This document shows, piece after piece, positions 34,610 through 46,653 of a stretch of DNA of 64,000 bases; within the stretch, counting starts at the first letter, position 1, and the number at the start of each line of letters is the position of its first letter. Origin of the DNA: Gigaspora margarita (Eukaryota; Glomeromycota; Glomeromycetes; Diversisporales; Gigasporaceae); contig WTPW01000334.1 in assembly GCA_009809945.1 (NCBI GenBank), positions 124,488 through 188,487 of the forward strand, written 5' to 3'. A model generated the notes under the pieces. That model saw nothing but the letters and a program-made list of their open reading frames with translations. It did no database searches and was not told the origin of the DNA. Both the position numbers and the translations under genes were made by a program.

Positions 34610-35497
34610 TAATAGGGAATTGATATTTCCACACCCTAATTTTGATAATGCCACACCCATGTGGATCATTAATTTTTATACATTTTTACACAATTGATTG
34701 AAGATAACTTGGCACTCACCTGACCAAATTTGATCAACTTTTTTTATTTTAATTATAGAAAGCTGTAGAATTCAAAAAAAAAAAGTTGATCAAATTTGGT
34801 CAGGTAAGTGCCAAGATATATTCGATCAAAGTTTTTGTAAAATTCTAAATATATATCAAATATAAGTTATTGCAAAAATGTTTACAAACTTTGGTCAAAG
34901 AAATCTTGGCACTCACCTGGTCAAATTCAATCAACTTTTTTTTATTTTAATTGTAAAAAGCTGTAGAACTCAAAAAAAAAATGTTGATCGATTTGATTAG
35001 GTAAGTTCCAAGATTTCTTCAATTCAAAGATTTTGTAAAATTCTAAACATCTATTGATAGTAAAAATTGTTTACAAATTTTGATCAAAGATATTTTGGTA
35101 CCACCTGATCAAATTCAATCAGCTTTTTTTTATTTTAATTGTAAAAGGCTGTAGAATTAAAATAACAAAACTGATCAAATTTGGTCATGTAAGTTCCAAG
35201 ATATCTTTGATCAAAGATTTTGTAAAATTCTAATGTCTATCAAATATAAGCCATAGCAAAAATTGTTTACAAACTTTGATTGAAGATATCTTGGCATTAC
35301 CTAACCAAATTTGATCAATTTTTTTTTTATTTTTATTGTAAAAAGCTGTAGAATTCAAAAAAAAAAGTTGATCAAATTTGGTCAGATGGGTTCCAAAATA
35401 TTTTTAATCAAAGATAAAATCTTTTAAAAAAATTAAAATAATCTATATAGGTATGGCATTATCAACAATAGGGTATAGAAATATCAATTCTCTATTA
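34610..35497. mobile_element. Palindrome-array element, family B
   Basis: Terminal inverted repeats of about 48 bp (left TAATAGGGAATTGATATTTC, right end reading GAAATATCAATTCTCTATTA; about five differences) enclose four tandem hairpins starting at 34709, 34907, 35094 and 35290 (spacing 198, 187 and 196 bp). Each hairpin has arms such as CTTGGCACTCACCTGACC / GGTCAGGTAAGTGCCAAG around an A/T-rich loop containing GCTGTAGAATTC. The ends fit a TA target duplication. No open frame. Confidence 0.85.
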
Positions 35498-36320
35498 CTA
35501 GTAATATTAATTTGCTTAATACTATATTAAATTGATTTTTGATTTCATTTTGATAGACTTGTAGCTGTGCATAGCTTTCAAAATTCTAACACGATGAGTT
35601 AAGCTTGTTATTATTGTGAGATCAGCTAACTTTATTGTAGATCACATTTGATTTTTGTCTTTTATAGTTAGTACTAGAGGTTGTACTTGAAATAATTTCA
35701 AATTCTGGATAAACTGCCTGTTTACCAGATTATTAATGGATCACAAACCAGATTGTTTCAAAAAATCTGAGTTACCTGAGTGACCTGGTTGACCCAGTTT
35801 GTTTGATTGGCTAATGCAAAATTGAAGTAGCTCTTAAGAGTATGTAATTTTTTTTAAGTAAATCTAGAGGTTGTACCCATTAAAAAATTTAAGCACAGAG
35901 TTACTCACCCATTTACAACATTATAAACTGGATCAATCTTAATAATCTGGGTAACCCAGGTTTTTTTGATTGGTTGATACAAAATCATAAATTCTCTTAT
36001 ATATATTTTATTAAAAAACTACATATAATAATAATAGTAACTGATATATTTATTTAATTTTTATATATAAAATTTAATATATAAGTTTAACTGGCCTAAA
36101 AATCATTCAGCAAATTTTACAGGTATCCCAAAAATCATAATAATAGCTATAACATAATCAGTTTATTCTCCAATAGCTAGAGGCTATCAGAAAATAAACT
36201 GGATTTAAATAATAAAATTTAAAATGACCTTACTTCCAATAGATATACATACAGTATATACATTTGTATGTTATATTATTATGCTTATTAGTAATACGAT
36301 TTGTTATGCAGATTACGTGA
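35498..36320. repeat. Decayed repeats, including GC-richer repeat copy 2
   Basis: At about 36090-36150 the order CCTAAAAATCATTCAGCAAA, TTTTACAGGTATCCCA, ATCATAATAATAG matches the end of the repeat at 3015-3075 in degraded form. Two weak GACCTGG/GGTAACCC clusters precede it. No gene. Confidence 0.45.
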
Positions 36321-37785
36321 GTAAATTTTTTAATTATGAGTCAAATGAGTGACACACCTAAATTTCATATGTAAAATTTGGATAAAATTTACTTTCTCGA
36401 CTTATTTAGCAAGAAGAAGCTGTCTGTTTAATTTCTGGGTATGGGCTGGTGCAAAAAGATTTGTACCTCAAATAGTTCTGATTAAAATATTTTTTTACAA
36501 ATTAAATTTTAATTTTTTTAATTCAATATACTTATTAGGTTACTAGATTAATAAAAATAAAAAAATTTTGATTATTTTATTGATAAAATAAAAAAATTTA
36601 CTAATAGTAACTTTTTTTAAAAATATTTACTATATAATTTACTATAGTAATTTATATATATGCATATATAGTAAAAAAATCAAATTACCTCACTTTAAAG
36701 CTTAATTTTTTCACAACCATGATTCAATTTTGCTCTAATTTTAACCATATTTTTATTATATGCACATTAATTTACTTGCATAATACAAGCTCATAGAACT
36801 GCATTTTGATTACAAAATTATATAAATATCTTTTTTTAAAAAAAAATTGTTTTTTTTCAAATACAGTGAATTATACATGCTTAATTATTAAAATAAAACA
36901 ATGTTAAAACAATAAAAATAATATAATAAGTTAGATTAAAACCTATTTTACTTGATACTAAAAAATTTTTAATAATTAATCAAGAATATATATGAGGATA
37001 AAAGCATTTCAGGTTTGAAAACCTGAAATTAAAATTTGAAGATGAAATTGTTTTTGACCTATTTTACTTGAAAGATGAAATTATTTAATACATTTTTTGA
37101 ATAGACAAAATTATAAAGAACATATCTATATAAATTTTATTTGCTCTTCCTTATAAAAAATTTTAATTTTCTCTAATGAAGACGAAATAGGCCTTTTTCA
37201 AAAATCAATTTCAGTGGCATCACTAATCAAGAAAATAAAAATTTTTTCTTAGTATCAAAATTATAAAATTTTTTGAGGTACAAATCTTTTTGCACTGACC
37301 CATATAATTTTGTGATTTCTTTAGCATTAGAAGGTTCTTTTTATAAAATTTTAAAAGTAGTTTATAATAAAATTGCAACTAATTGTGCTAATAAAGTTAG
37401 CCAATTTTTTGACAATTTTTACTATTTGCTTATAAGTGATATATATCATTTCACCAAATTTGACAATTAGGACTGTCAACTGAATTGACAGACAAAATTG
37501 ACTAATTTGGTGAAATGATATACATCACTTATAAACAAATAGTAAAAATTGTCAAAAAATTGGCTAACTTTGTTAGCACGATTATCTGCAATTTTATTAT
37601 AAACCACCTTTAAAATTTTATGAGAAGAACCTTCTAATGCTAGAGAAATTGCAAACTTATACCAGAAAGTAAACAGATAGCTTCTTTTTGCTAAATAAGT
37701 CAAGAAAACAAAATTTGCCCAAATTTTACATATGATATTTAGGTGCATCACTCATTTGATTCATAATTAAAAAATTTATACATGA
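36320..37785. repeat. Long palindrome interrupted by a MITE
   Basis: Once the MITE at 36442-37302 is removed, 36320-37470 is the reverse complement of about 37485-37785 at high identity. Examples: AATTATGAGTCAAATGAGTG vs CACTCATTTGATTCATAATT, and ATCATTTCACCAAATTTG vs the mirrored copy. The centre is near 37478. A 91-codon minus frame (37476-37751) lies in the right arm; its mirror in the left arm is broken, and no family is recognised. An element with very long TIRs, or an inverted duplication, are both possible. Confidence 0.8.
36442..37302. mobile_element. MITE with TA duplication in the left palindrome arm
   Basis: TIRs of about 31 bp begin TGGGCTGGTGCAAAAAGATT and end AATCTTTTTGCACTGACCCA, with TA on both sides (36440-36441, 37303-37304). 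The right palindrome arm preserves the empty site (CTGGTATAAGTTTGCAATTTC on its minus strand vs CTGGGTA|TAATTTTGTG). Length 861 bp, AT-rich, no transposase. Confidence 0.8.
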
Positions 37786-37789
37786 CATT

Positions 37790-38700
37790 TCATGTTACTG
37801 TTATGGATAATTAATTCAGGTCACCCAGCTAATGACAGCCATGACCTAGTTGACAGGTGTTAACTGGGTTACCCAAGTAATACTTATATAAGTACAAGCT
37901 TTAGTTAGGACCCTGGACATCTAGTATAGAGGTCATACTTGAAATTTTTTAGCAAAAAACACCTAAAATTTGAGAAGCAAAAAACAGTTTTTGGCAATTA
38001 ACTTAGTATTTAGTGGTCTAATTTGAATGAACTTTTTTAAAAATGAAGCTCTTAGTGAGGTGCATCTAACAAATAAAAGCTATTTAATTCTGATCACTGG
38101 ATTAGAAGTTATTAAAGTAAATAGATTTTGTCATTTTTAGCAAATTAGGTCAAAATTGGCCAAAAGCTAGTTATGACCTATATGCGAGATGCTCGGGTCC
38201 TTTCTAGTTAGTACAGTGCTTTGGTTGGCTTTTTATTGTTATTATTTATAAGGATTTTGTGCAAAAGAAAGAAAATTATCTTTTGTTTTGCTATTGCATG
38301 GCTTGGTAAAGACTAGTAGCGTATCTAAATTTTGCCTATTGCACAACAGCCCTAGCGTTGACCCAAAAAATATTAACAACATTGTTTGAGTTGTAATTAA
38401 AACTCAGAATCTATAATGAAGTTTTTTAGTAATATCAAATTATTATTGCTATGTACAATTTATTGTTATTGTGCTTGAAGCTATGCAAAATTATATAATG
38501 ACTTGTTTTTAAATAATGAGTGTAGTTTTGTAATTGTGCTATTGTGCTTATAATGCTGGTATACTTTATTATAAACTAAGGTTTGTATTGTAGTATTGGT
38601 TAGGAAATTGTTGCAATCACATAAGTTAAAATTATATTATTGCTTAATCAGAGGCTCTATTCTAAAACAAAAAAAAACAATTATATGTAGAAAACTAAAC
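37790..38700. other. Stretch without a recognised gene
   Basis: Contains another weak GGGTCA/GGTTACCC cluster (37815-37880). No gene-like frame. Confidence 0.45.
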
Positions 38701-38710
38701 AATCTTACAA

Positions 38711-38937
38711 GAGCAGTGGTATTTTTTGATTTTTAACAGCTGCCCTACCTTGTTTAGTGCATCAGGTTGTGAATACAAAGTAAAATTTCAATTATATAAT
38801 ATTAATTAAAAATGTTACATTGTATTTGCAATGCAAGAAAATGCTCTTCTTATACAAAACCGGATTATAATCAATGTACCTCTGATGTACTAAACAAGGA
38901 AGGCAGCTATTAAAAATCAAAAAAAAATCACTGCTAT
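38711..38937. repeat. Inverted repeat, hairpin MITE-like
   Basis: AGCAGTGGTATTTTTTGATT and the following CTGCCCTACCTTGTTTAGTG (38711-38762) are mirrored by CACTAAACAAGG-like and AATCAAAAAAAAATCACTGCT sequences at 38878-38937. About 225 bp overall. Confidence 0.55.
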
Positions 38938-38939
38938 GC

Positions 38940-40810
38940 ATAGATTCATCAGGAGGCACAGTTGTATCTGGACTATACAAAAAGAAATTAATTTATTAGA
39001 AGCTGAGAAAGAATGTAATTCATAAGCATATATTTTGTGATATTATTTTCATTTCTGGTAAATCTGTATTCATATTCTATAAAGTTTTTTTTCAAAAATC
39101 AATTTCTATTAGTAAAAATTAAAATCAAATGATATGTTATTTGGAATTTTTAATGTTTTTAATTTGATAATATTTATTATAAAGCAACTTTTATATCTCA
39201 ATTAGATTTCTCAAATCATCTTTATAACTGCTATGTAAATATTCTATTTTATTTTTAGCTTCAATTAAACATTTCTAATTCTTACTTTTTTATCATTCGA
39301 ATTACCTATATTACTTCATAATTTAAAATTGGTATGTTATAAGATCTCTAATGGCCTTAAAAATATTAGATTACTACTATAATTACTATACTAACTGTAG
39401 CTTATTTTATTCCAATTTACTCATAAACTAAAACTTCATATCAGCAGATTTGTGTACTACCCTAAATTTTTGTGACCCCAAATTTGCGAACATCTAATCA
39501 AATCAATGAATTTTACATACTTGATATATTAACAGAAAACACTTATTTAAAACTTCTGGTAAGTCACATAATAACCTATTATGAATCTTTACCAGTATGT
39601 GATCCTTAAGCTTAACTTTTCTAATCAAAAAATCCTTTTGCCTGATCAAAAAATAGTGTAGACATAGCTTATAACAATATAACAACAATAAAAGAAAGAC
39701 CTTATTCATATAAATCTATATGATTTGTAATCATGAAAAACTATAAAAATTACTGCAAGTATTATTTGTAATTTTAACAGAGTTAACAGAGCTAGTGGTA
39801 ACTATTTAATTTGAGCAAAGTCATAACGTAATTGATTCTTTTTGTAAAAAGTTTTTGTTTTAATACAAAGCTAGATTTTTAACAAAATTTTTAATTTTAT
39901 TTTTAAAGATCATTGGGTATTTAAGCTTGGAATAAAGATTGAAGAGTACTGTTAGGTATTTAAGCTTAGCAATAGAAGATTTAGATTTAGTAGATATATG
40001 TTTACTTGTTCTTGAGAAATGTCTGAGTTTGTTATTCATAAATAAGAGTTTGAATTTATAGATAATAAAATTTATAGTAATTTGGGTTTGTCAGTAATAG
40101 ATACTATCTTTATTATTTATACATTATGTATCTGTTTATTTTCTAGTATATATAATAGTTCTTTTTGTGCATTTACTGATTATACAAGGTTCTTGTAAAA
40201 TTTCATTCTTTTTTAATAATGACAAATTTTATAAAATTAAGTAATTTGATTAGTTAGTGCTTACATGTGAATCTAATTTTGGTGACCTAAATAAAAAGGC
40301 TCAATTCTGCAAATCTGCCCATATGTAGTATTTGCTTATATTGAGTACTACAAATTCACATTACACTAAAAAAGTTAATTTAATACCTTGGATTATGTAT
40401 TACATTTTTGTAATGACAATATTCCTAAGATTTAAATTACAATTGTTATTACACAGAGCTTGATCTTAATATATCTGACCTTCTATGTGATTGAATATCA
40501 AGTGATTGAGTAATAAAATTCATATTCTTGATATTTTCGAGAACTTTTAAGTATGAACTAAATTCATATTGAATTTCTTTGTGAGTGTAAATGACATGTA
40601 CCTTAAATCTGCTTGGATAAATCTTTTTAATGCATCTCATATTACTTCTATAAACTCAGCTTCTCAAGCATTAGTAAGATATTTCAGAAAAATTTTTTTG
40701 TAACATTATAGTCAATGTATTTATTCAATCTGTTTTTATCAAGAATATTTAGGTTGCCAAAAAACAAACATTAATATATAATCAAATAATAATAATGATA
40801 CAATAATGCT
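38940..40810. other. AT-rich intergenic stretch
   Basis: Only short unsupported frames (39503-39709, 40449-40640) and a local repeat of GGTATTTAAGCTT near 39915 and 39956. Confidence 0.5.
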
Positions 40811-40814
40811 ATTG

Positions 40815-42339
40815 TTATCTAGAATTCTTTATATATTCATTCGCCAGATTTTTAAAATCTTTATTAAGAGTATAGCAAAATTCACTAAACATTAATTTTG
40901 ACTTTTCAAGAAGTTGTTGAAAGTCAACATTAGCAAGCTTAGAGCTTGGTAAAATTGTCAACCAGTTGATTGAATACTGTTTGTGATAGATTTTAAGTTC
41001 GAAGAAATAGGCATTTCAATTCTTCAAGCCATATTCTAAGTCTCGCCTAAATAATAAAAATAGTCGCATTATTATATATAAAAAAATTTATTATTATTTT
41101 TTTTTGAGTATGCCTATTTCTGTCTTTTTAATTTGTATCACTATATGAAGTAATAAGAAATAGCTTCAGGCATTATGTACCTCTAAAGTTGGCTCACCAA
41201 TTGATTGTTTTTCTTTATCTTGATTCGATAACAATGTTACTAGTTCTCTGATTAGAAGCTCTTTATATATAGAAGATTGGTTCCAACTTATTTTTTACTT
41301 TGATACATAATATTAGCTATAGAGAGAATTTCAGGATCTGCAACAAATGTTGTAATTTCAAAAACTGTAGCACCTTGGCAAAATATATTAAGTGGACTAA
41401 AAGCTAAAATCGAAAGTGATGAGAAATAAAAAAACTAATAAATAGACTATAATTATTCTTACATGAAGTAGTTGGTCGATTAGTTGTAGTTAAGAATATA
41501 TTTGTCCAGCTTAGAGATTGTTCTTCATATAAATTAAAAGAATCAAAAAGTAAATCAGCATTTGATTCAAATTCATAAGTTTGTAGAAAATAATTATGAT
41601 CTTTTGTGCATTGAAGTTGTTGTTGATCAAAAACATCATCATTAGATTTCAATTTAACTGCTTGGCTACTAATTTCAGAATTTCACTAATTAGAATTTCT
41701 TCTAATTTCAAATAAAGTATTACCAACTTCAAAGTTAAGTTGGTCTAAGAGAACTGAGGTACTATCAGCTTCAAATGAAGTTCTGCTAAATTCAGAAGTA
41801 TGCTGCCTGGAATGAATCAGAACAGTTTCTTGTGAAGAAGCAGTTGTAGTATGCTGTCTGGAAAGAATTGGAACAGTTTCTTGTGATAAAGCAGTTGTAT
41901 GCTTGGAAAGAAATAGAATAGTGTTCAATATTTCTTGTGATAAAGCAGTTGTATTATGATGCTTGGAAAGAATTGGAACATTGTTTAATGTTTTTTTATA
42001 AAGAAGCAGTCGTAGTATGATGTTGAAAAGAATTGGAGCTGTGCTCAATGTATTTTGTAAAGAAACTATTGTATTTAAACATATATATAATTTTAGTTTT
42101 TTTTTTATAATATATAAATTTGATGTTTGATTATACCTGTCCCCACTATTAAGCCATTTAGATTTAAGTTCAGTACCCATAGACTAATTTGAGTCCTACC
42201 TATGAAATATTTAGTAATATCCTTAAAATAAAAAATTTAACTGCATTGAACTTTCTTGATCTTGTTTTGTTGGCTTTTTCTTATTTGCTTTTTTCTTATT
42301 TGCTATCTTGGGTTTAATGTTCAATGCTTTTCTTAGCAT
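40815..42339 (-). CDS. Putative multi-exon gene of unknown function
   Basis: Minus-strand reading starts at ATG 42339 with a Lys-rich segment (MLRKALNIKPKIANKKKANK, then KKPTKQ). A region of about 165 codons (42180-41686) then holds a peptide repeat with PILSRQH, TTASSQETV and ALSQE. A frame at 41652-41404 has KSNDDVFDQQQLQC and YEFESNADLLFDSF. The possible last exon near 41040-40815 reads FELKIYHKQYSINWLTILPS, then ANVDFQQLLEKSKLMFSEFC and ends IKNSR with TAA at 40815. Composition is protein-like (Ser/Thr/Gln, not just AT-driven), but splice sites are not resolved and some pieces contain stops. The basic N-terminus could be a nuclear or DNA-binding segment; this is only a guess. No family recognised. 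Confidence 0.4.
41815..42060 (-). repeat. Tandem repeat within the putative gene
   Basis: A unit of roughly 55-70 bp (AGAATTGGAACAGTTTCTTG, then TGATAAAGCAGTTGTAT) recurs four to five times. On the minus strand it encodes a repeat around LS(K/R)QHTT-A-SQET, and the units keep frame over most of the array. Confidence 0.65.
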
Positions 42340-42344
42340 TTTAA

Positions 42345-43180
42345 AATCTGTGTATTTGCAAATTAATACTTATATATAGTACTATTTATTTATATGTCTG
42401 TTCTTTTTATAAATAATATCTTTAATTTTTGCTATGATAAGCTTTTAGTGAATAAAAGATCTGTTATCAATCACAATTCCTTTTTTATACTGCACAATTT
42501 AAATATCTTACAACATACTATACATAATTAATCAATTGTACTGTATATATAAATTTTATTTTTTGACTAATGCAATTGTCAAATATGCATTTGAATAAGT
42601 TAATTTTATATATTAATTAATTATATATGGGCATAATATAACAGGTGCCATGAAATAAAAACTCACTTCAGACTGTTAGATTTATAATTTAACAGACTCA
42701 GTCCTTAGGGCTTGTATTTGGTAAAATAGTGATAGGTAATTGCTAATATATATTATTACTTATTAGCAAAATACTACTACCAAATTCTTTTATGTATTAA
42801 TAAATAACATTCTAGATTTTGCAAATTTATAATAAGTAATAATCCACAATAATAAATAATAATATATATAAGTATGAGATAAAAAAAATAAGTATTTATT
42901 ACTTATTGTCTATCTCTATGGTAAATTATAAATTTAAATGTTTTCTACATATAGATTACATAGAACTAAGAGCCACTAATAACAAATAAAGTAAAAAATG
43001 CAAGTTTATTTTATGTATATTCTATAATATATAAACAAATATAGAAAATGCAAGTTTATTTTGACAGAAGCAAGATCAATGATATAATATTAAAAGAGAA
43101 TTCAATCATAAGTAATTGAACTTTTCTCTTTTCTGGATTAAGGCACCAAAGGTCTAGCATAATATATTTGTTTTAATAAT
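42345..43180. other. AT-rich intergenic stretch
   Basis: No supported gene or element. Confidence 0.5.
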
Positions 43181-43182
43181 GT

Positions 43183-45380
43183 CTAAAATGCAAATACCCA
43201 TACTACAAACTTAGAACAAAATACAAAAAAAGGACAATCCACTTTTAAGTCTTTGCAAATACCAAGATATTAATGTTGATGAAATAGAAACAGGTGGTCC
43301 AAGTCAAAGTTTATTACATAACACTTCTGCAGTTATTACTAGCAATATTTTATTATTAAACAGTATTATATTCAAAAAAAAATAATACCTATTTACTGAA
43401 TGAAAATATTAATATTTGAGATGACTTTTAAAAAAATGATAACCAACCTGATTTTTAAAAAATAACAATCAAGGTAACCTTCAAAAGAATAATAGCCAAA
43501 GTGACTTTCAAGAAAATTAAGCCAGGATGGCTTACAAGATAATGATAGCCAAGACAACTTCCAGGAGCTTGACAGCCAAGAAGACTTCTGGGAGAGTGAT
43601 GGCCAAAATAATACCTAGAAGAGTAATAATGATAATATTTTTTCTTATTATTCAGATCTACAAAATTTTGTAGATCCTGATTGTTTAATTGAAGAAGACA
43701 AAGAGTCTGAAGATGAAATTAATATAAATGATTCTATCTTTAAAAAACCAATGTGTCAACTTCCAGAAAGCCTTGAAAATAGATTTAGTCCAAATTTTGC
43801 AAACTTTACTGAAATGTCTTTTTTTATCTGGGTAGCAAAGCATTTAATATGTAAGTTGATAGTATATTTTAACTATGGTTCTAATATGTACTTATTTTTT
43901 ATTAACTTTTATTACTAGCAACTATAGCTTACCAAGATCTTGTAAAAATTATATTACATAATCAATTTGTTCTTTTTGAAATACCACAAAATATACACAC
44001 AATAAAGCAATATCGGCTAAGGCTACCAAGCTAGTAATTGTACTTGGGTAGAACTTGCATTTGTATAACATAGTAATTTATTCAGATATCTGGGTAATTT
44101 AATAGTAACCAGGTAGAGGTTTTTCCAATGGGTACAATCTCTATACCAAGCCTTCCAGTTCATCAACATGAAGTTCAAATCAACATTCACAAATCACCCT
44201 CAACATCATTACTAGTAAAGAATGCATGCATTTTATTAATTCTTGATTATATAAAACAAGTTCTAAAAAATAAAAACCTTTTTTTGAAAATGTACTTTGG
44301 TCCTGGTATCAAAGAGGAAAATAAAATAGAATTTTGGCATGAGAAAATTTAGTCTGAATTTACTTTGTTTAGCAATGATATGCTGAAAATTACATTTTCA
44401 GGTACTATTTTTGGTAATATTTTTAGATAGTGTGCGTTTTATTAATGATTATTTTACCAACATGTTATTTCATCAACATCAATTTGTGGAATTAGATTTA
44501 GAATTAAAATTAAAACTAATGCAATTATTAAAAAAACTTGTGAAATGAACTATATGCTTAGTGAAATGAGTATATCAGCAAATTAATTGTTGGTAAAATG
44601 GACTTGATTGTTAGTGAAATAATATGTATTCAGATTTTTATTATAGTATTAATATATAATTGGTTTTAGATCAATTCACAGTAATCTATAGAACTGGTAA
44701 TTTTATTTCCTACTTAGATCAGCAAAATTATTTACAAATTGGTTTTTTTGCAAGCATTTGTAAAAATAAAAGAAGACCTACAACTAAAAGTACAACAGCT
44801 CTAAAATTATTCAACAATACCAGCACATTTGTACTCAGCTGAGAGATATTCAAAATCACAACATGGATATTTATGGCTAGCTGATGAAAAATTTATAATT
44901 ATACCATCTACATGGATTCAAAACCAAGTGAAAGTTTGGCTTATAAACAACCTATGTCCAAAGAACATAAATACTTTGTGGATGAAATTGTGTACCAAAT
45001 AATCAATTATAGAAAGTTCATTCAATATAATATTGGCATTAGCATCCAAGTGAAACTATCAATTTATCTCTAATACTATCTGGTCTTCGCTGTCTACATA
45101 TCTTTATTATGATAATTTTGAAAATTTTAGGAATTTTTATCATTCACTTGGAGGAGTCTATATCAAAATTAGTAACATGTCTTTTTATTTGCGAAAGCTA
45201 CTAAAAAACCATTTTCTTATAGGATTTGTACTATTTGGTGCTAGCTTTGAAGACTTTATAAAGCTATTTATAGAGGATATGAGACAACTACAAAATGGTA
45301 TTCAGATAGTAATGCTATTTATAATTAATATACAAATTATTTATTCTCTTGTAAAACAACCTAGTTTTTTTTTTTGAATT
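43183..45380 (+). pseudogene. Transposase-like gene, 5' part
   Basis: Coding pieces in order: GPSQSLLHNTSAVITSN, a nonapeptide repeat region (43420-43610), acidic DCLIEEDKESEDEINI, KKPMCQLPES and NFTEMSFFIWVAKHLI to 43852; intron 43853-43918; AYQDLVKIILHNQFV and IKQYRLRLP; after about 110 extra bases IPSLPVHQHEVQI, KMYFGPGIKEENKIEFWHEKI (44280-44350), YRTGNFISYLD (44688), YYDNFENFRNFYHSLGGVYI, KISNMSFYLRKLLKNHFLIGF and FEDFIKLFIEDMRQLQNG (45295). The run YYD-F-...HSLGG-Y resembles tnp2/Plavaka-type CACTA transposases (inference). Stops and shifts throughout. It continues at 49339 beyond LINE2. Confidence 0.7.
43420..43610 (+). repeat. 27-bp coding minisatellite
   Basis: Seven tandem units of 26-27 bp, for example GACAACTTCCAGGAGCTTGA and GAAGACTTCTGGGAGAGTGA each followed by (C/T)AGCCAA or TGGCCAA. 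Intact units encode a nine-residue repeat of the form SQ-DFQE-D; three units are 26 bp and shift the frame. Confidence 0.8.
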
Positions 45381-45469
45381 TATATTTTACTTTTATTAAT
45401 ATTTTTAATTATTATTATTATTATTATTATATTATTATGTTTTAAAGAAAATGCATAATAAAGAAGACT

Positions 45470-46602
45470 CTATTAGCAAATTCCAAAACAAGCATGCAAG
45501 TACTAGTCAATATAGCAGAATCCTTCTTTCAACTAAACAACATAGAGATTAATAGCAAGAAAACAAAGTTACTAGTAATTAACAGGAAAAACAAAACAGA
45601 GAAAAAAGCAATTATAATCAAAGAAGGAAAGGAAAAAATAATTGCAAAAAAGAAAAATGAAGTAGCCTGATATCTTGGAGTCTGGTTAAAGGCAGCTGAC
45701 CTCAAACAGACAATTAAAAAAAAGCTGGGAGTTGAAATTAAGCAAATGGCCAACTTGCTTAATAGGAAAAAAATTTTAATAGAACATATAAGATATATAA
45801 ACAATGTAGTAGTTTTACCTAGAGCTGAATATAATCTAAATATGGAAAATTTATTTAAAAAAAAATGTGACAAATTGTATCAACTAGTAATAAGAATAGC
45901 AAAGTAGAAAGCAGAACTAGCCTTGACTTTCAAATACTATTCCATTACAGAAGGACATTTGGGGAATTAATTTAATATAGTAGTGGTACACAGAGCATAT
46001 GATCACAGAATGGGTAATTAGAAAAACAATTCAAATCTCATAGGTAATCTTACCGGAATGAGGCTGAGAGATGCTCAACTACTATTAAGATCTACAGTAC
46101 CCATATGGACCCTAAACAACAATGAAATTAAAAAGCTAAAGTGGAAAAATAATCTTAATGCTAGAATTCTAGCAATAGCAAAAGATATTGGTATTAGTAT
46201 CAGAAATGCTGAATGGAAAGAAGACTGGACCATAGGCACATATAATAGGACTAGTATAGAGATAAGAAACCTACTAAATACTAAAGATTTGGAAAAAGGT
46301 ACCCAAGCACTTCGTAAATAAACCTATAGTATCTTGAACAAATAATTACAAGACAGGATAATATCATGCTCACGTGGCAGCAAATTAAAAGGGTTTGTAG
46401 AACAGAAATGAAAGGAAAAACATCTCAATGGTTCCAAAAACTAGAGCAAATAGTACTAGAAAACAAAATAACATGCAGTATCAAAGAAGTTTTCATACAA
46501 GTTGATAAGATAAATGAAACCCAAATCAAGTTGAAAAAAAGAAAACTGTTATACAAAAGATCCAAAAATGAATGGGTAATAGAAAAAAAGAAAATAGTAT
46601 AG
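45470..46602 (+). pseudogene. LINE2 reverse transcriptase, C-terminal part
   Basis: Reads LANSKTSMQVLVNIAESFFQ, NNIEINSKKTKLLVIN, YLGVWLKAADLKQTIKKKLG, LPRAEYNLNMENLFKKKCDK and the segment 46058-46321 (MRLRDAQLLLRSTVPIWTLN). YLGVWL and the polar helices after it are the usual post-catalytic part of fungal LINE RTs. Stops TGA (before YLGVWL), TAG and TAA occur, so it is dead. Confidence 0.75.
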
Positions 46603-46653
46603 GACCATTCTTAGGCAAAGTAGAAAAAAAAATCCCAAATAAAAAGATGCATA

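Noticed and set aside
37476-37751. 91-codon minus-strand frame in the long palindrome
   Set aside because: The mirrored arm carries a broken copy, and no family is recognised; treated as part of the repeat.
45529-45873. 114-codon minus-strand frame
   Set aside because: Antisense to LINE2 reverse transcriptase; Phe/Leu-rich because the sense strand is Lys/Glu-rich.
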